Source of the DNA: an uncultured Eubacterium sp.
GTDB lineage: Bacteria; Bacillota; Clostridia; Oscillospirales; Acutalibacteraceae
Direction of reading: 5' to 3'
DNA: 64,000 bases
NCBI GenBank assembly: GCA_910584985.1
Contig: CAJUDJ010000002.1
Coordinates: 62,001-126,000, forward strand
The notes under the pieces were generated by a model. That model was not told where the DNA came from. It did no database searches and was given only the letters and a program-made list of their open reading frames with translations. The position numbers and the translations under genes were made by a program. This document shows positions 41,600-50,119 of this stretch, in pieces; position 1 is the first letter of the stretch; every line of letters begins with the position of its first letter.

Positions 41600-43264
41600 A
41601 TGAGCGATCGTTCTTTTGATTTGGATGATATTCTGAATGAGATAATCAGCAAAAATGTCGGCGAGGAAATGAAAGCAAAGGTTGATGAACTGGATAAGGC
41701 AAAACAGGAGGAAGCTTTTGAAGCGGACAAGCCGGTTGAAGATACAGAAAATATACAAGAAGAAGAAACAATAAAAGAAGCCGAAACAGAGGAGCAGGTT
41801 TCCGAAGAAGCGGTGCCGCAGAAGGCAGAGGACGATAATAAATCGGATGCTGCCGAGTTGAAAACAGATGAGCCTGATTTACAGGAGGCAGTGGAAACGG
41901 ACGAAGAGGAAGAAACAGAAGAGCAGCCGGAAAACAGTTCGGAACAGGAAGAGGCTGCCGCTTTTGAATTTGAACACATACTTGATGAAGATAGCAGCAC
42001 CGCGGACAATGACAGAGAAAATATTGATTTATTTGAACTTGGCGGTTATGATAAAAAAACAGTGAAAAAAAATAAAGATAAAAACAGAAAGAAATGGCAT
42101 AAAACGGTTAAAGGAAAAATATTTATATTTGTAATCGTTTTGCTTTTTGCTGCAATAGCAGGAACAGGCGCATACGGTTTTTGGTTTGTAAACCATGCGC
42201 TTGATACAATAACAGATAACAACCCTGACAGAAATCAGGATAATTCAACAATTGATTCCTGGACGGGTATGGATGAGTTTTCTGAATCATTCATTACAAT
42301 TAACGAAGATTCAAGGGCAAATGTTTCCTCTTACCGTGATATGGTTAAAAAGTGGTATTACAACGGAGAGCCTGCCAGATCAAGCAATGTTATAAATGTT
42401 CTTCTTATCGGAGAGGATACACGCGGTGAGGACATAAGCGACAAGGGAACAAGGGCGGATTCCGCAATTATTGCAAGCCTGAACACAAGCACAAGCGAAA
42501 TCGTTTTAACATCTATTCTGCGTGATTCCTACATTTATTACGAAACAACAATTGGTGATGAATCAACGGGAAGATGGGATAAAATAAACAGTGCTATGTC
42601 CTATGGCGGTGTGAACTGTTATATAAATGCTGTTGAAAGAAATTTCAAAGTAAATATTGATAATTATGTTATCGTTAATTTCTCCAGCTTCCAGAAAATT
42701 ATTGATACGCTCGGCGGCGTAAGAATCACCATGACAAATGCTGAAATCAGGGAAATCAACAATCATCCGGGAACTTACGGAAATGTTTCAATCAACGGCC
42801 AAGCAGGAGAATTGCTGCTTGATGGAGAACAGGCACTTGCATACTGCCGCATCCGTCATATTGATTCAGACAATGTGCGTGCAGACAGGCAGAAAACCGT
42901 TCTTCTTCAGCTGTTTAAGCAGCTGAAAGATGCTTCCGCCTTTAAGCTTGCCGAGGTGGTTACCAATCTGCTTCCTTATGTGAAAACAGGCTACTCCAAA
43001 TCTGAAATTATTTCCATCGGGCAGTATGCACTGTCGCATGGGTGGATTTCCTATAAAACGGTTACATATACTGTTCCTACCAATGAAACAGATACAGACG
43101 GAACTGCCATTACCACCTGCAAAGGCGGCACATATTACGGAGCATGGGTATGGAAAGTAGACTGCCCGCTTGCTTCTCAGATTTTACAGAAAAAGATTTA
43201 CGGAAAAACAAGTATTGTTCTTTCGGAAAACAGACCGAATTTTTCAGCCTTAAGCGATTATTGA
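41600..43264 (+). CDS. LCP-family cell-wall glycopolymer ligase with long acidic N-terminus
   Basis: LytR-CpsA-Psr proteins transfer undecaprenyl-linked polymers to peptidoglycan outside the membrane. 554 residues: an unusually long, Glu/Asp-rich cytoplasmic tail (about 1-150), basic patch, one membrane helix (about 173-195) and an LCP domain from about 265 with VLLIGEDTRGED, SILRDSYIYY, INSAMSYGG, DTLGGVRITM, and the catalytic arginine cluster LAYCRIRHIDSDNVRADRQ. Active-site arginines are intact, unlike the gene at 31405. GGGAGGA precedes the ATG. Confidence 0.9.
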   Translation: MSDRSFDLDDILNEIISKNVGEEMKAKVDELDKAKQEEAFEADKPVEDTENIQEEETIKEAETEEQVSEEAVPQKAEDDNKSDAAELKTDEPDLQEAVETDEEEETEEQPENSSEQEEAAAFEFEHILDEDSSTADNDRENIDLFELGGYDKKTVKKNKDKNRKKWHKTVKGKIFIFVIVLLFAAIAGTGAYGFWFVNHALDTITDNNPDRNQDNSTIDSWTGMDEFSESFITINEDSRANVSSYRDMVKKWYYNGEPARSSNVINVLLIGEDTRGEDISDKGTRADSAIIASLNTSTSEIVLTSILRDSYIYYETTIGDESTGRWDKINSAMSYGGVNCYINAVERNFKVNIDNYVIVNFSSFQKIIDTLGGVRITMTNAEIREINNHPGTYGNVSINGQAGELLLDGEQALAYCRIRHIDSDNVRADRQKTVLLQLFKQLKDASAFKLAEVVTNLLPYVKTGYSKSEIISIGQYALSHGWISYKTVTYTVPTNETDTDGTAITTCKGGTYYGAWVWKVDCPLASQILQKKIYGKTSIVLSENRPNFSALSDY

Positions 43265-43273
43265 TAAAAACAT

Positions 43274-43299
43274 GAAATCCGGACTTCGGTTCGGATTTC
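43274..43299 (+). terminator. UUCG hairpin after the LCP gene
   Basis: Eleven-bp stem with a TTCG tetraloop (one G-U pair). No T-run follows, so it is a weak terminator or processing/stability hairpin between the LCP and MgtC-like genes. Confidence 0.5.
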
Positions 43300-43350
43300 A
43301 ATATTGCCCGGCCTGAAAAAACAATATAAAAATAAAAGGAGTTTCAGAGT

Positions 43351-44061
43351 ATGCCGGAAATCACAACTTTTTTGGGCTTTTTTATCAGAATGATGCTGTC
43401 TGTTCTGCTGGGTGCAATCATTGGAACAGAGCGTGAGCTTACAAAGCATTATGCGGGAATCGTTACGAATATTATTGTTTGTGTGGGTGCCTTTGCCTTT
43501 ACTTCTTTTTCTTATATTGCCGGCGGCGAAAATGTTGATGTAACACGAATTGCGGCGCAAATTGTTTCCGGAATCGGCTTTCTGGGTGCCGGTGTAATCC
43601 TCAGCGATGGCACGAAAGTAAAGGGAATAAACACAGCTGCAACGATATGGGCATCCGCGGCGGTGGGAACGCTCTGCTGTCTGGATAAATTCTGGTATGC
43701 GGTGCTTGTAGCTGCAACCATTCTGATTTCTCATCTTGTAATTCATCCTGTTACGGAGGCAATCAAAAAGAAAAGTGAATATGACAAAACAAAGCCAAAA
43801 AAAACAGAAACATTTTACAGTGTGTCTGTTGTTTGTGCGGAGGAAAACGCACCTAAAATAAAGGCGGATTTAATTGAACAGATAAGAGATACAAACGATG
43901 TTCTGCTCAGAAAGCTTCAAACAACGGACCTTGACAGCGGAAACGTTAAGGTAAGAGCAGAAATATCAACCAAGAATAAAAACAATGAGCTTGTGGAAAG
44001 CATAATTGCCTGCATTGCGGCAAACAAGAATATTATTTCAACAGGATGGAAGCATGTTTAA
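43351..44061 (+). CDS. MgtC/SapB-family membrane protein
   Basis: 236 residues: four to five membrane helices with LSVLLGAIIGTERELTKHYAG, RIAAQIVSGIGFLGAGVIL and IWASAAVGTLCC, the MgtC/SapB signature, then a cytoplasmic ACT-like C-terminal domain. In other bacteria MgtC modulates Mg2+ homeostasis and ATP synthase; the exact role here is open. AAAGGAG precedes the ATG. Confidence 0.88.
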   Translation: MPEITTFLGFFIRMMLSVLLGAIIGTERELTKHYAGIVTNIIVCVGAFAFTSFSYIAGGENVDVTRIAAQIVSGIGFLGAGVILSDGTKVKGINTAATIWASAAVGTLCCLDKFWYAVLVAATILISHLVIHPVTEAIKKKSEYDKTKPKKTETFYSVSVVCAEENAPKIKADLIEQIRDTNDVLLRKLQTTDLDSGNVKVRAEISTKNKNNELVESIIACIAANKNIISTGWKHV

Positions 44062-44082
44062 ACCGAAGCGGTTTTAAGAATA

Positions 44083-44123
44083 AAAAAGCGGATTATTCAC
44101 ATTTTGTGAGTAATCCGTTTTTT
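44083..44123. terminator. Bidirectional terminator
   Basis: Stem CGGATTATTCAC / GTGAGTAATCCG (one G-U) flanked by A-run and T-run between the convergent MgtC-like and alpha/beta-hydrolase genes. Confidence 0.85.
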
Positions 44124-44130
44124 CGGTTTT

Positions 44131-44910
44131 TTATGATTCTGCAAACCGCTTTAACCGTTCCCTTACGCTTTTATCTTTTTTTCCTGTAAAGCCGTGTCCG
44201 CCGCCGTGCACCATTTTCATATTGAGTGCACGTTTTGGATTTCTGTCCAGATATGCTTCATAGGCCCGTATGGTATATGTATTGTCAACAATGGTATCCT
44301 CTGTGCCGTGAACCATAAATATGTCATGGTTATAGCTTTCGATTTCTCTGTATACATTCATATTTATTACATCAGCAACATATCGTCTGCCAAGTTTCAT
44401 CGGGCCGCACCATATTATATCGGGAATGTTTTCGGGGTTGAATTTTGCCATAAGCATTTTTCCGTTTCTTGCATCATCCGGAATGCTGAAGGCAGGATAA
44501 AACAAGCCCAGCTTTGTAACATCATATTTTTGTTTTCCTGCAAGAATCGCAGTAACAAAGCCGCCCTGGCTGCAGCCCATCAAAAACAGGTCTGTTTTTC
44601 TTGAATATTCTCTGGAAAGTGCATAGTCCACAACACATTCCAGGTCCTCAACCTCTGTAAGAACAGACATTTCTTCTGTTTTTCCATCACTTTTTCCGAA
44701 TAAAAAGCTGCCGCCGCAGAAATCAAAGGTATATGTAAGATAGCCGCAGGAGGCTATAACCTTTGCATATTTTTTTACGGTTGACTGAAATGCCATAAAT
44801 CCGTGGCACACAATAGCAATCGGCAGATTTTCCCCTTCCGGCCTGTATTCCGTTCCCCGTATTGTGAGATTGCCTCGCATGCATGAAAAGGATGATTTTG
44901 TTATATGCAT
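44131..44910 (-). CDS. Alpha/beta hydrolase (esterase/peptidase-like)
   Basis: 259-residue cytoplasmic hydrolase. Oxyanion region AIVCHGFMAF, nucleophile elbow MGCSQGGFVTA (Ser), acid in VHGTEDTIVDN and base in HGGGHGFTG complete the triad. ATG 44910 with AGGAGA six bases upstream is the start; the longer open frame up to 45153 merely overlaps the phosphatase gene. It is cotranscribed behind that gene, 40 bases apart. Substrate unknown. Confidence 0.82.
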   Translation of the reverse strand: MHITKSSFSCMRGNLTIRGTEYRPEGENLPIAIVCHGFMAFQSTVKKYAKVIASCGYLTYTFDFCGGSFLFGKSDGKTEEMSVLTEVEDLECVVDYALSREYSRKTDLFLMGCSQGGFVTAILAGKQKYDVTKLGLFYPAFSIPDDARNGKMLMAKFNPENIPDIIWCGPMKLGRRYVADVINMNVYREIESYNHDIFMVHGTEDTIVDNTYTIRAYEAYLDRNPKRALNMKMVHGGGHGFTGKKDKSVRERLKRFAES

Positions 44911-44950
44911 ATTTTTCTCCTGTTGGTTAAAACCAATATTTTTATTATGA

Positions 44951-45604
44951 TTAATTCGTTTCTTGCGCTGAAATGGTTTCGTCCTTTTTTGCCGAAATCG
45001 GTGCAGTGTCCGCCACTTCAAGCTTGTTTGCCTGCATCCAGAGCGAAGGTGTAATACGAAGCTTAAAGCCGTAGCCTGCTTCCATCTGCCAGTGTGCCAT
45101 AGGAGCTTCGGGAATGCCGTAGCAGGAAAGAATGGCCATAAGAACACCTGCATGGCCTACAATGGCAGCTGTTTCCGTGCCGCTTTTTATCATTCCCTGC
45201 ACAATTTTTTCAAATGCAGAGCATACCCGTGCAAAGAATTCCGCATTGCTTTCGCCGTAAGGTGTTTTTGCGTGCATATCGCCGCGCAGCCACTGTTTGA
45301 AATCTTCATTATCCTTTAAATCCTCAGCAGTGCAGCCTTCAAATTCCCCGAAATTATATTCAATAAGATCATTAATTACAAGCGGATTGTTTTTCGGAAA
45401 CATAATATCGGCACTTTCGATACATCTTTTAAGCGGAGAAACAAACACGGCCTGCACTTCGGGATAGTGGTGTCGAGCTTTTATGCTCCTCAATGCCGAT
45501 ATACTATCTGTAGTTAAAGGAAGGTCTGTATGCCCAATATACTGTGCGTTTAGATTTCCTTTTGTTAATCCGTGGCGAAACAGATAAATTGTATATGTTT
45601 TCAT
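44951..45604 (-). CDS. Histidine phosphatase family protein
   Basis: 217 residues of the phosphoglycerate-mutase-like branch 1. Catalytic LFRHGLTKGN, FVSPLKRCIESA, EYNFGEFEG and VGHAGVLMA are all present. Members act as phosphatases on small phosphometabolites such as alpha-ribazole phosphate or as broad acid phosphatases; no cobalamin genes are nearby, so a specific name is not justified. Confidence 0.85.
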   Translation of the reverse strand: MKTYTIYLFRHGLTKGNLNAQYIGHTDLPLTTDSISALRSIKARHHYPEVQAVFVSPLKRCIESADIMFPKNNPLVINDLIEYNFGEFEGCTAEDLKDNEDFKQWLRGDMHAKTPYGESNAEFFARVCSAFEKIVQGMIKSGTETAAIVGHAGVLMAILSCYGIPEAPMAHWQMEAGYGFKLRITPSLWMQANKLEVADTAPISAKKDETISAQETN

Positions 45605-45661
45605 TTTAAATCCTCCGTATTAAGCCAATAATTACAAATTATTTACAAATCAAAGTTTTGG

Positions 45662-45690
45662 TTTACTTATAAGACAACAAAGTGTATAAT
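45662..45690 (+). promoter_or_regulatory. Promoter of the XRE regulator gene
   Basis: TTTACT (45662-45667), 17-base spacer, TATAAT (45685-45690) directly preceded by TG. Confidence 0.55.
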
Positions 45691-45729
45691 ACCGATTGTA
45701 TAAAAGTGAAGAAAAAAGGATATGTGAAA

Positions 45730-46356
45730 ATGACAGGAAGCAGAGAAAAAAACTCTAAATTTGCTGCAATTCTTTCCCAGCTCAGAAAAGAAAGAGGAAG
45801 TAGCCAGAAAAAAGCGGCGGCTGATCTTGGTATAAGCCAGGCACTTTTAAGCCATTATGAAAAAGGAATAAGGGAATGCGGACTTGATTTTATAATCAAG
45901 TGCAGCGATTATTACGGTGTTACAACGGATTATCTTCTGGGTGTTTCTGAAAGCAGATACGGAATAGATGAAGATTATCTTTATAAGATAACCAATAATG
46001 ACATTGACGGTTCTTCCATAAATACTGTTTCTCAGGGAATGAAAATCCTTCTTGAAACGGCTGTTGCATCTTCTGAAGGAACGGATGTAATTCGCTATCT
46101 GCATGATTATTATATGCTTTGTCTTTACCGCGGAGCGCTTACACTTGCAAAATCGGGCAAATTATCGTCGGAAATGTTCACTTTGGACTATACAATCGGG
46201 CATGAGCTTGCTTCTGCGGCAATTTCTTTGCTTGATGCAAGATTTGTTTTTATAGAGGATAAATCCAGAACAGGAGATTATATCAACAAATCAGAGTTGC
46301 ACAAAATTATAAGGGATGCTGAAAATTATCTTATGGAAAACCTGATTTCAGAATAA
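45730..46356 (+). CDS. XRE-family transcriptional regulator
   Basis: 208 residues. The N-terminal Cro/CI HTH (about 8-65) reads LRKERGSSQKKAAADLGISQ and ALLSHYEKGIRECGLDFII, followed by YYGVTTDYLLG, the usual end of the domain. The C-terminal 130 residues are helical and not assigned. ATG 45730 with AAGGA nine bases upstream is used. Its last nine bases overlap convergent mtnN. Target genes unknown; it stands alone. Confidence 0.85.
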   Translation: MTGSREKNSKFAAILSQLRKERGSSQKKAAADLGISQALLSHYEKGIRECGLDFIIKCSDYYGVTTDYLLGVSESRYGIDEDYLYKITNNDIDGSSINTVSQGMKILLETAVASSEGTDVIRYLHDYYMLCLYRGALTLAKSGKLSSEMFTLDYTIGHELASAAISLLDARFVFIEDKSRTGDYINKSELHKIIRDAENYLMENLISE

Positions 46357-47058
46357 AAGCTCAAGCTGTGTTTTTTCAGCTGCAATATATTTTAAAATAA
46401 TCGCTGTGGATTTTTCCGCGGCGATTTTTTTGAATGCCGGATAATCCATCTGGGCATTTTCATCGCCGCCATCACTAACAGAACGAAGAACGGCAAACGG
46501 AATTTTATTTGCCGCACACACATGGCCCACTGCCGCACCTTCCATTTCACCGCATATTGCGCCGAAATGATTTTTCAGTTCCTGCTTCAAAGTGCTTTTG
46601 GCAATAAAGGTATCACCGCTTGCAATCGTTCCGCGGCGGATTTTTTCACCTGAAAGAACGGCAATACGGGACAGCTTATCCGATATTTCCTTATCGGTTT
46701 GTATTTTAATCCTGTTCAGCCCGTTTATATATCCTTTCGGCTCGCCGAGTGCAGTAATATCTATATCATATTGGCATACATCTTCCGCAATTACAAGATT
46801 TTTGATAACAACATCCTCTGAAAGGGAGCAGCCAACGCCGATGTTTATAATTTTGTCCGTATCAAAATGATCGATCATTGCCTGTGTGCAGAGTGCGGCG
46901 TTCACCTTGCCGGGATTGCACTGTGCAACGCAAACCATAACATCGTTTATATAGCCGCAGATGAAGCTGCAGCCTGCAATTTCCGCAGGCACAGGATTTA
47001 CAATTTTCTTTTTCAAGGTGTTTACTTCAACATCCATTGCCCCTATAATACCTATCAT
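46348..47058 (-). CDS. mtnN: 5'-methylthioadenosine/S-adenosylhomocysteine nucleosidase
   Basis: Hydrolyses MTA and SAH to adenine and thioribose derivatives; feeds the methyl cycle and removes methylation by-products. 236 residues: IGIIGAMDVEVNTLK at the N-terminus, GVGCSLSEDVVI, GDTFIAK, CGEMEGAAVGHVC with the catalytic Glu, and RSVSDGGDENA with the catalytic Asp. ATG 47058 gives the family start but its ribosome site is weak; an upstream extension to 47103 is possible but unsupported by similarity. Confidence 0.92.
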   Translation of the reverse strand: MIGIIGAMDVEVNTLKKKIVNPVPAEIAGCSFICGYINDVMVCVAQCNPGKVNAALCTQAMIDHFDTDKIINIGVGCSLSEDVVIKNLVIAEDVCQYDIDITALGEPKGYINGLNRIKIQTDKEISDKLSRIAVLSGEKIRRGTIASGDTFIAKSTLKQELKNHFGAICGEMEGAAVGHVCAANKIPFAVLRSVSDGGDENAQMDYPAFKKIAAEKSTAIILKYIAAEKTQLELLF

Positions 47059-47166
47059 CAGCAAAACCCCGCTTCTTATTTTTAGTGTTTGAAAAGGAAT
47101 CATACCCTATATATTGTATTATTATAATATATTTAATTAAAAAAAACAAGATTTATTAATTTTATG

Positions 47167-47196
47167 TTGACAAGTCAGCAAATTATATAATATAAT
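47167..47196 (+). promoter_or_regulatory. Promoter of the rpmH operon
   Basis: TTGACA (47167-47172), 18-base spacer, TATAAT (47191-47196), about 90 bases before rpmH. Confidence 0.8.
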
Positions 47197-47285
47197 GTTT
47201 ATCGCTATTGGTATAAGCCTGCACTATGCCGTGCAGAGAATAGAAAGATTAAGACAAGTTTAGTCTGTGAAAGGTAGTGAATTTA

Positions 47286-47420
47286 ATGAAAAGAACATTT
47301 CAGCCAAAGAAAAGACACGCTCAGAAGGAGCATGGTTTCAGAAAGAGAATGTCAACCAGAAGCGGAAGAAAGGTTTTGGCAAGACGCCGCGCAAAGGGCA
47401 GAAAGCAGCTTTCTTATTAA
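47286..47420 (+). CDS. rpmH: 50S ribosomal protein L34
   Basis: 44-residue very basic protein of the large subunit, beginning MKRTFQPKKRHAQKEHGF and ending GRKVLARRRAKGRKQLSY, which is the full-length canonical L34. AAGGTAG lies nine bases before the ATG. It starts the rpmH-rnpA-yidD-yidC-jag block. It is too short to be noticed by long-ORF screens. Confidence 0.97.
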   Translation: MKRTFQPKKRHAQKEHGFRKRMSTRSGRKVLARRRAKGRKQLSY

Positions 47421-47516
47421 TTTGGAAACACACGCAGCATTGTGTGTTCCGATAATTTAAAACAAATAAAGGCAATGGGCTGTTCAGAAACGCCTTTGCC
47501 TAAGGGAAACGAAATC

Positions 47517-47849
47517 GTGAAAAGCAACACCTTAAAGGAAAACAAGGATTTCCGCCGTTTATATTACCGCGGAAAAAGCGCCGCATCGCCGTGTCTTGTT
47601 ACATATGTGATGAAGAACAGAAGCGGCAGAGTAAGAGTTGGAATAACAAGCGGTAAGAAAATTGGAAAGGCTGTGCAGCGAAACAGAGCGCGAAGAGTGA
47701 TCAGAGCGGCATTTTCAGAGCTTGAGGGCCGCATCGCTTCGGGCTGTGATATTGTTTTTGTTGCACGCACAAAAACAACAGAGGTTAAAATGCAGAAGGT
47801 TTTGGAAGATATGGAAAAGCAGCTTGCGCTTTTAGGGGTAATCAGATGA
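47517..47849 (+). CDS. rnpA: Ribonuclease P protein component
   Basis: Protein cofactor of the ribozyme that matures tRNA 5' ends. About 110 residues: LKENKDFRRLYYRGKSAASP, RVRVGITSGKKIGKAVQRNRARRVIR (the RNR motif, quoted in part). GTG 47517 behind AAGGG matches the family start; the frame is open up to 47442, where two small hairpins (about 47430-47450 and 47470-47502) sit in the rpmH-rnpA spacer. Overlaps yidD by four bases. Confidence 0.93.
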   Translation: MKSNTLKENKDFRRLYYRGKSAASPCLVTYVMKNRSGRVRVGITSGKKIGKAVQRNRARRVIRAAFSELEGRIASGCDIVFVARTKTTEVKMQKVLEDMEKQLALLGVIR

Positions 47850-48100
47850 AAAGCCTTATAAAAAAGCTGCTGATTTTTCTTATACGCACTTATCAGCTTA
47901 CGATAAGCCCGCGGTTTTCAAACGGCGCATGCAGATATGTGCCCACCTGCTCGCAGTATGCTTTGGAGGCAATTGAAATTCACGGCATTTTTAAAGGAAC
48001 GCTTCTTGCCATAAGGCGCATTTTAAGATGTAATCCTTTTTTTAAAGGCGGCTACGATCCCGTTCCTCCCAAAAAGATTAATAATGAGGAAAACAAATGA
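47846..48100 (+). CDS. yidD: Membrane protein insertion efficiency factor YidD
   Basis: 84 residues; LLIFLIRTYQLTISPRF, CRYVPTCSQYALEAIEIHG and GILRCNPFFKGGYDPVP-type ending (here RRILRCNPFFKGGYDPVP) identify the family. Assists YidC. Overlaps rnpA (ATGA) and yidC (ATGA). Confidence 0.95.
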   Translation: MKSLIKKLLIFLIRTYQLTISPRFSNGACRYVPTCSQYALEAIEIHGIFKGTLLAIRRILRCNPFFKGGYDPVPPKKINNEENK

Positions 48101-49119
48101 TTATGTTTAATCCTAATTTACTTGCTATGGCTGCTGACGGCGGTTTATTCGGCACAATTTTTATGCCGCTTTACTGGCTTTTCGGAAAATGCATGCATTT
48201 TTTGCTTGAAATTCTCAGTAATGAATATTTTATCGCTATTGTTCTGTTTACCGTTCTTACGCGACTGGTGCTTCTGCCGATTAATATTCATCAGCAGAAA
48301 ACAACATCAAAAAGTGCAAGGCTGCAGCCGAAAATTCAGAAAATTCAGAAGAAATACAATGTAAGAGAAATAAGCGATGCAAGAGAACGCCAGAAGGCGC
48401 AGGCAAAGCTTAACGAAGAAATGCAGGCACTTTACGCAAGAGAAGGACACAATCCCATGCAGATGGGCTGCGGACCTATGCTGTTTCAGATGCTTTTTCT
48501 TATGGGTATAGTGGGAATTATTTATTATCCGCTTACCTATGTCATCGGAATGAGCAATATAGGCGAAAGCACAGAAGTGCTTATAAAGCTTCTTGAAGGT
48601 GTGAATTACACGGGAAATTATCTGCAGCTCGGTGTTCTTGAAAACTGGGAGGCTTTAAGGGAAACCGTTGCCGCTCAGCTGCCGGAACTGTTTACGGCAG
48701 AAAGAATTGCTGATATAGATGCATTCCGTGCCGGTCTGAATATCGGTTCTCTTGATATGACGGCAATTCCCCACTGGAAGGACGGTATTATCGTTATTGT
48801 TCCGATTTTATCTCTTATTACATCCCTTGGATCAACCGTTATTTCTTCACTGATTCAGAAGAAAAACAATCCTGCCGCAGCACAGCAGATGAGCCAGATG
48901 ATGATTATGATGCTTATGATGCCGCTGTTTTCATTCTATATTGCTTTCAAGGTTCCTGCTGCTGTTGGTTTTTACTGGATTATATCAAATTTAATTGCAA
49001 TTATTCAGCAGATGTTTATTGCAAAGTTTTTCCCTCCGAAAAAGAGCCAGGCAAAGCTTATGGTTGAAAATACGATTGAGCGCCGCTCCAGAGAGGAAAA
49101 TATTAAGAAAATCAAATAA
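48097..49119 (+). CDS. yidC: Membrane protein insertase YidC/Oxa1
   Basis: Inserts and folds membrane proteins, alone or with SecYEG. 340 residues with five predicted helices; the functional Arg is in LFTVLTRLVLLPIN, the cytoplasmic hairpin follows (QKIQKKYNVREISDARERQK), and Met-rich segment SQMMIMMLMMPLF marks the last helices. It has no lipobox cysteine at the N-terminus, unlike Bacillus SpoIIIJ. GAGGA six bases before the ATG that overlaps the yidD stop. Confidence 0.93.
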   Translation: MIMFNPNLLAMAADGGLFGTIFMPLYWLFGKCMHFLLEILSNEYFIAIVLFTVLTRLVLLPINIHQQKTTSKSARLQPKIQKIQKKYNVREISDARERQKAQAKLNEEMQALYAREGHNPMQMGCGPMLFQMLFLMGIVGIIYYPLTYVIGMSNIGESTEVLIKLLEGVNYTGNYLQLGVLENWEALRETVAAQLPELFTAERIADIDAFRAGLNIGSLDMTAIPHWKDGIIVIVPILSLITSLGSTVISSLIQKKNNPAAAQQMSQMMIMMLMMPLFSFYIAFKVPAAVGFYWIISNLIAIIQQMFIAKFFPPKKSQAKLMVENTIERRSREENIKKIK

Positions 49120-49131
49120 TCGGAGGATTTT

Positions 49132-50061
49132 ATGATAAAGGAATTTATCGGAACCGGAAAAACCGTTGCAGAAGCAACTGTAGCCGCAAAGACCGGTCTG
49201 AACGCTCCGGCTTTAGCTGATATTAATGTTGAGGTTGTGGTAATGCCTGCAAAGGGATTTCTCGGCTTCGGAAAAAAGGATGCGCAGGTAAAAGCCTGGT
49301 ATGATGACGGAAGAAAAGAAAAAAAGCCGCAGCAAAAGAAAGAAAACCGTGCAAAGCACACAGAAAAAAAGGCTGAAAAGAAACCACAGCCAAAAAACGA
49401 GCCTGTAAAAAAAGAAACTGTTAAAAAGCCTGCTGAGCGCAAGCTGGTGTCCGAAAAGGAAGAGCCTGCCGAAGCAGAGGTTAAAATAACAGAAGCAGAT
49501 ATTGATAAGAACATAGCTGTTGAATATCTGAAGAATATGATTTCCGGCCTTAAAATTGAGGATGCAAAAATCAGCGCCGCTGTTGTGGACGGGGTGCTTC
49601 AGATGGAAATCAGCTGTGAGGATTACGGCATTATTATAGGTCGCCGCGGTGAAACACTGGATTCGCTTCAGTATCTTACAAGCCTTGCAGTTAAGAAAAG
49701 CTGCGACAAATATGTTAGAGTAACGATTGATGTGGGCAATTACCGTGAAAAGCGGATGGAAACGCTCAGAAATCTCGCTCGAAAAAACGCAAGCTATGTT
49801 TTAAGAACAGGCAGAAGATATACTTTTGAGCCGATGAATCCGTATGAAAGAAGAATTATTCACACAACCGTTCAGGAATTTGACGGTGTAGAATCTTTAT
49901 CTGTCGGTTACGGGCAGGACAGAAAGGTTGTTCTTCAGTCGGTAAACGGCAGAGGAGCACGCAGAAACAGCAATGTGCAGAGCGCGCCGAAAAGCACCGT
50001 TCATAAAACAGACCGTGCGGACCTGCCGAAATTCGGAAAAATAGAGGTTAATAAAGACTGA
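49132..50061 (+). CDS. jag: RNA-binding protein Jag/KhpB
   Basis: 309 residues: Jag-N domain (1-60, ending VVMPAKGFLGFGKKDAQVK), a long Lys/Glu/Pro-rich linker (about 60-125), a KH domain with EDYGIIIGRRGETLDSLQYL and a C-terminal R3H domain with NPYERRIIHTTVQ. With KhpA it binds many transcripts and affects cell division and envelope in Firmicutes. AATCGGAGGAT precedes the ATG, 12 bases after yidC. Confidence 0.93.
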   Translation: MIKEFIGTGKTVAEATVAAKTGLNAPALADINVEVVVMPAKGFLGFGKKDAQVKAWYDDGRKEKKPQQKKENRAKHTEKKAEKKPQPKNEPVKKETVKKPAERKLVSEKEEPAEAEVKITEADIDKNIAVEYLKNMISGLKIEDAKISAAVVDGVLQMEISCEDYGIIIGRRGETLDSLQYLTSLAVKKSCDKYVRVTIDVGNYREKRMETLRNLARKNASYVLRTGRRYTFEPMNPYERRIIHTTVQEFDGVESLSVGYGQDRKVVLQSVNGRGARRNSNVQSAPKSTVHKTDRADLPKFGKIEVNKD

Positions 50062-50119
50062 TTAAAATTAAGCGGCGGATTTTTCCGCCGTTTTTTGAAC
50101 TTGGAAGGAAGAGCGAGGA

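Noticed and set aside
44911..45153. Upstream extension of the alpha/beta hydrolase frame
   Set aside because: It overlaps the phosphatase gene; ATG 44910 has a good ribosome site and starts the domain.
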